A DNA stretch of 64,000 nt from an uncultured Lachnospiraceae bacterium. Its GTDB lineage: Bacteria; Bacillota; Clostridia; Lachnospirales; Lachnospiraceae. Position 1 is the first letter of the stretch. Every line of letters begins with the position of its first letter. Positions 62,695 through 64,000 of the stretch are shown here, one piece after another. The DNA is taken from the NCBI GenBank assembly GCA_900550235.1, contig URRQ01000003.1:1-64000 (forward strand), in the 5' to 3' direction. Below the pieces are notes generated by a model, which searched no databases, was not told the origin of the DNA, and saw only the letters and a program-made list of their open reading frames with translations. A program made the translations under genes and the position numbers.

Positions 62695-64000
62695 ATGTTA
62701 AAAACAGTTGTTAAAAAAGGAAGCTATCATGACTCAGTTGTGCTAATGCTTCTCACAAACCATATTTCAGCAATTGAAGGTGTAAAAAAAGTATCTATTA
62801 TGATGGCAACACCTGCAAACAAAGACATTTTTAAACAGAGCGGATTAGACACAGAAGAATTAATGGCTGCAACAGCAAACGATATGGTCGTTGTTGCTGA
62901 TATCGAAGATGATGCACTTCTTGATACGATCATGAATGAGTGTGAAGAATTCTTCAAAAAACAGTCTGCAGCAAGCGGAGATAAAAAAGGCGCAGAAAGC
63001 GTAAAATCTTGGGATAAAGCGCTTCAGAAAATGCCGGAAGCAAACCTTGCAGTTATTTCAATCCCAGGAGCATATGCAGCATTGGAAGCAGACAGAGCTC
63101 TTGATGAAGGATTGAACGTATTCATGTTCAGTGATAACGTAACAATCGAAGATGAGAAAAAATTAAAAGAAAAAGCTCACGAAAAAGGACTTGCAGTTAT
63201 GGGTCCTGACTGTGGTACTGGTATTATCCAGGGAGTTCCTGTTGCATTTACAAACAATGTAACTCCAGGATCTATCGGAATCATCGGTGCTTCCGGAACA
63301 GGTATCCAGGAGCTTACAACAATCATCGACAGATTAGGTGAAGGTGTTACAAATGCAATTGGTATTGGTGGACGTGATTTGAATGCAGCAATCGGCGGAA
63401 TCACAATGATGGATATGATCGATGCAATGGAAGACGATGATGCAGTAAAAGTACTTGTAATCGTTTCTAAACCACCTGCAAAAGAAGTAAGAGACAAAAT
63501 CTCTGCAAGACTTTCTAACTTCAGTAAACCGGTTGTTACATTATTTGTAGGTGAAAAACCAGAATACCATGAAGAAAACTTCTATCACGCTTACACATTA
63601 GACGAAGCAGCTCGTCTTGCTGTTGGTCTTGTAAGAGGACAGGAGATTCCGGAAGCAGTTGCAGATGTAGACGCATCCACATTCTTCAAAGCAGAAGACG
63701 GAAAAACAATCAAAGCTTACTATTCAGGCGGAACACTTGCTAACGAAGCAGCAATGCTCATCAAAGACGCAATGGGATGTAAAGTTCCACCAGAAGATAT
63801 TGAAGGATATATGCTCCAGTTAGACGGCAACGTAGTAGTTGACCTTGGAGATGACGCATATACACAAGGAAAACCACATCCAATGATCGATCCTGCAAAA
63901 CGTATTGAATGTATGCAGGAAGCAGTAGATGATGAGACAACAGGGGTTGTTCTTCTTGACATCATGCTCGGATATGGTTCTCATGCAGATATGGCTGGTT
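62695..64000 (+). CDS. fdrA: FdrA/AllF, oxamate carbamoyltransferase subunit (partial, runs off window)
   Basis: The first 435 codons are present; the gene continues past base 64000. It begins MLKTVVKKGSYHDSVVLMLL. It contains MGPDCGTGIIQGVPVAF, GIIGASGTGIQELTTIIDRL (exactly 20 residues) and GGTLANEAAMLIKDAMG, segments of the succinyl-CoA-synthetase-like FdrA family. With AllG and AllH it phosphorolyses oxalurate to oxamate and carbamoyl phosphate. AllG and a carbamate kinase are expected just beyond the window. Confidence 0.9.
   Translation, partial: MLKTVVKKGSYHDSVVLMLLTNHISAIEGVKKVSIMMATPANKDIFKQSGLDTEELMAATANDMVVVADIEDDALLDTIMNECEEFFKKQSAASGDKKGAESVKSWDKALQKMPEANLAVISIPGAYAALEADRALDEGLNVFMFSDNVTIEDEKKLKEKAHEKGLAVMGPDCGTGIIQGVPVAFTNNVTPGSIGIIGASGTGIQELTTIIDRLGEGVTNAIGIGGRDLNAAIGGITMMDMIDAMEDDDAVKVLVIVSKPPAKEVRDKISARLSNFSKPVVTLFVGEKPEYHEENFYHAYTLDEAARLAVGLVRGQEIPEAVADVDASTFFKAEDGKTIKAYYSGGTLANEAAMLIKDAMGCKVPPEDIEGYMLQLDGNVVVDLGDDAYTQGKPHPMIDPAKRIECMQEAVDDETTGVVLLDIMLGYGSHADMAG

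Noticed and set aside
48581..64000. Anaerobic uric-acid degradation cluster of the ygeX/ygeY/ssnA type
   Set aside because: None of the hallmark genes (diaminopropionate ammonia-lyase, YgeW, SsnA, xanthine dehydrogenase subunits) is seen; AllE, AllD and FdrA define an allantoin route instead.
1..64000. CRISPR arrays, insertion sequences, prophage, tRNA and rRNA genes
   Set aside because: No regularly spaced repeats, transposase, integrase or phage genes, and no cloverleaf or rRNA core sequence were recognised by eye.

Overview
The window reads as chromosomal DNA of a low-GC, spore-forming Clostridia, most likely a Lachnospiraceae gut anaerobe. This is an inference from AT-rich codon use, strong AAGGAGG-type ribosome sites, a CotF-like spore coat pair, a GerMN lipoprotein, a c-di-AMP receptor, a perfect CIRCE element and an ECF transporter. 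I cannot assign a genus. I saw no rRNA, tRNA, CRISPR array, insertion sequence or prophage gene.

Layout. 1-9.3 kb: small accessory genes (methyltransferase, 2H phosphoesterase, flavodoxin-ferredoxin protein, EamA exporter, acyltransferase, NUDIX, ABC-F ATPase, two spore coat-like proteins, Gfo/Idh/MocA oxidoreductase, glutamine amidotransferase-like hydrolase). 9.3-15 kb: M19 dipeptidase, a YtrA-type GntR/ABC exporter operon with its operator, and a polysaccharide deacetylase. 15-21.3 kb: arginine biosynthesis, with argG divergent from argC-GNAT-argJ-argB-argD. 21.4-27.9 kb: a DMT protein and a competence/sporulation-flavoured cluster (comEA lipoprotein, response regulator, sensor kinase, GerMN lipoprotein, comEC). 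27.9-34.9 kb: a PatB/MalY aminotransferase broken by a stop codon, then holA, lepA, hemW, an FMN alpha-hydroxy-acid enzyme and darA. 35-40 kb: CIRCE-controlled hrcA-grpE-dnaK-dnaJ.

40-46.6 kb is one likely operon. It has two S-adenosylmethionine hydrolase (DUF62) paralogues, a regulator fusing a GNAT acetyltransferase to a GntR/UTRA repressor, a complete ECF transporter (fused double ATPase, T component, UPF0397 S component), and a good promoter next to a palindromic operator. Its substrate is unknown to me, and it is one of the two best candidates for an undescribed system.

46.6 kb to the end is an allantoin (purine ureide) utilisation island. A PucR regulator is followed by an AllC-type M20 amidohydrolase, a DAO-family flavoprotein and both ETF subunits, an AllH-like DUF2877 protein on the other strand, two tandem allantoinase/NCS1-permease pairs, an alpha/beta hydrolase, AllE, AllD and the start of FdrA (AllF). 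The inferred route is allantoin -> allantoate -> ureidoglycine -> ureidoglycolate -> oxalurate -> oxamate plus carbamoyl phosphate, which would yield ATP through a carbamate kinase expected beyond the window. The flavoprotein-ETF module has no place in that textbook route and is the second candidate for new biology.
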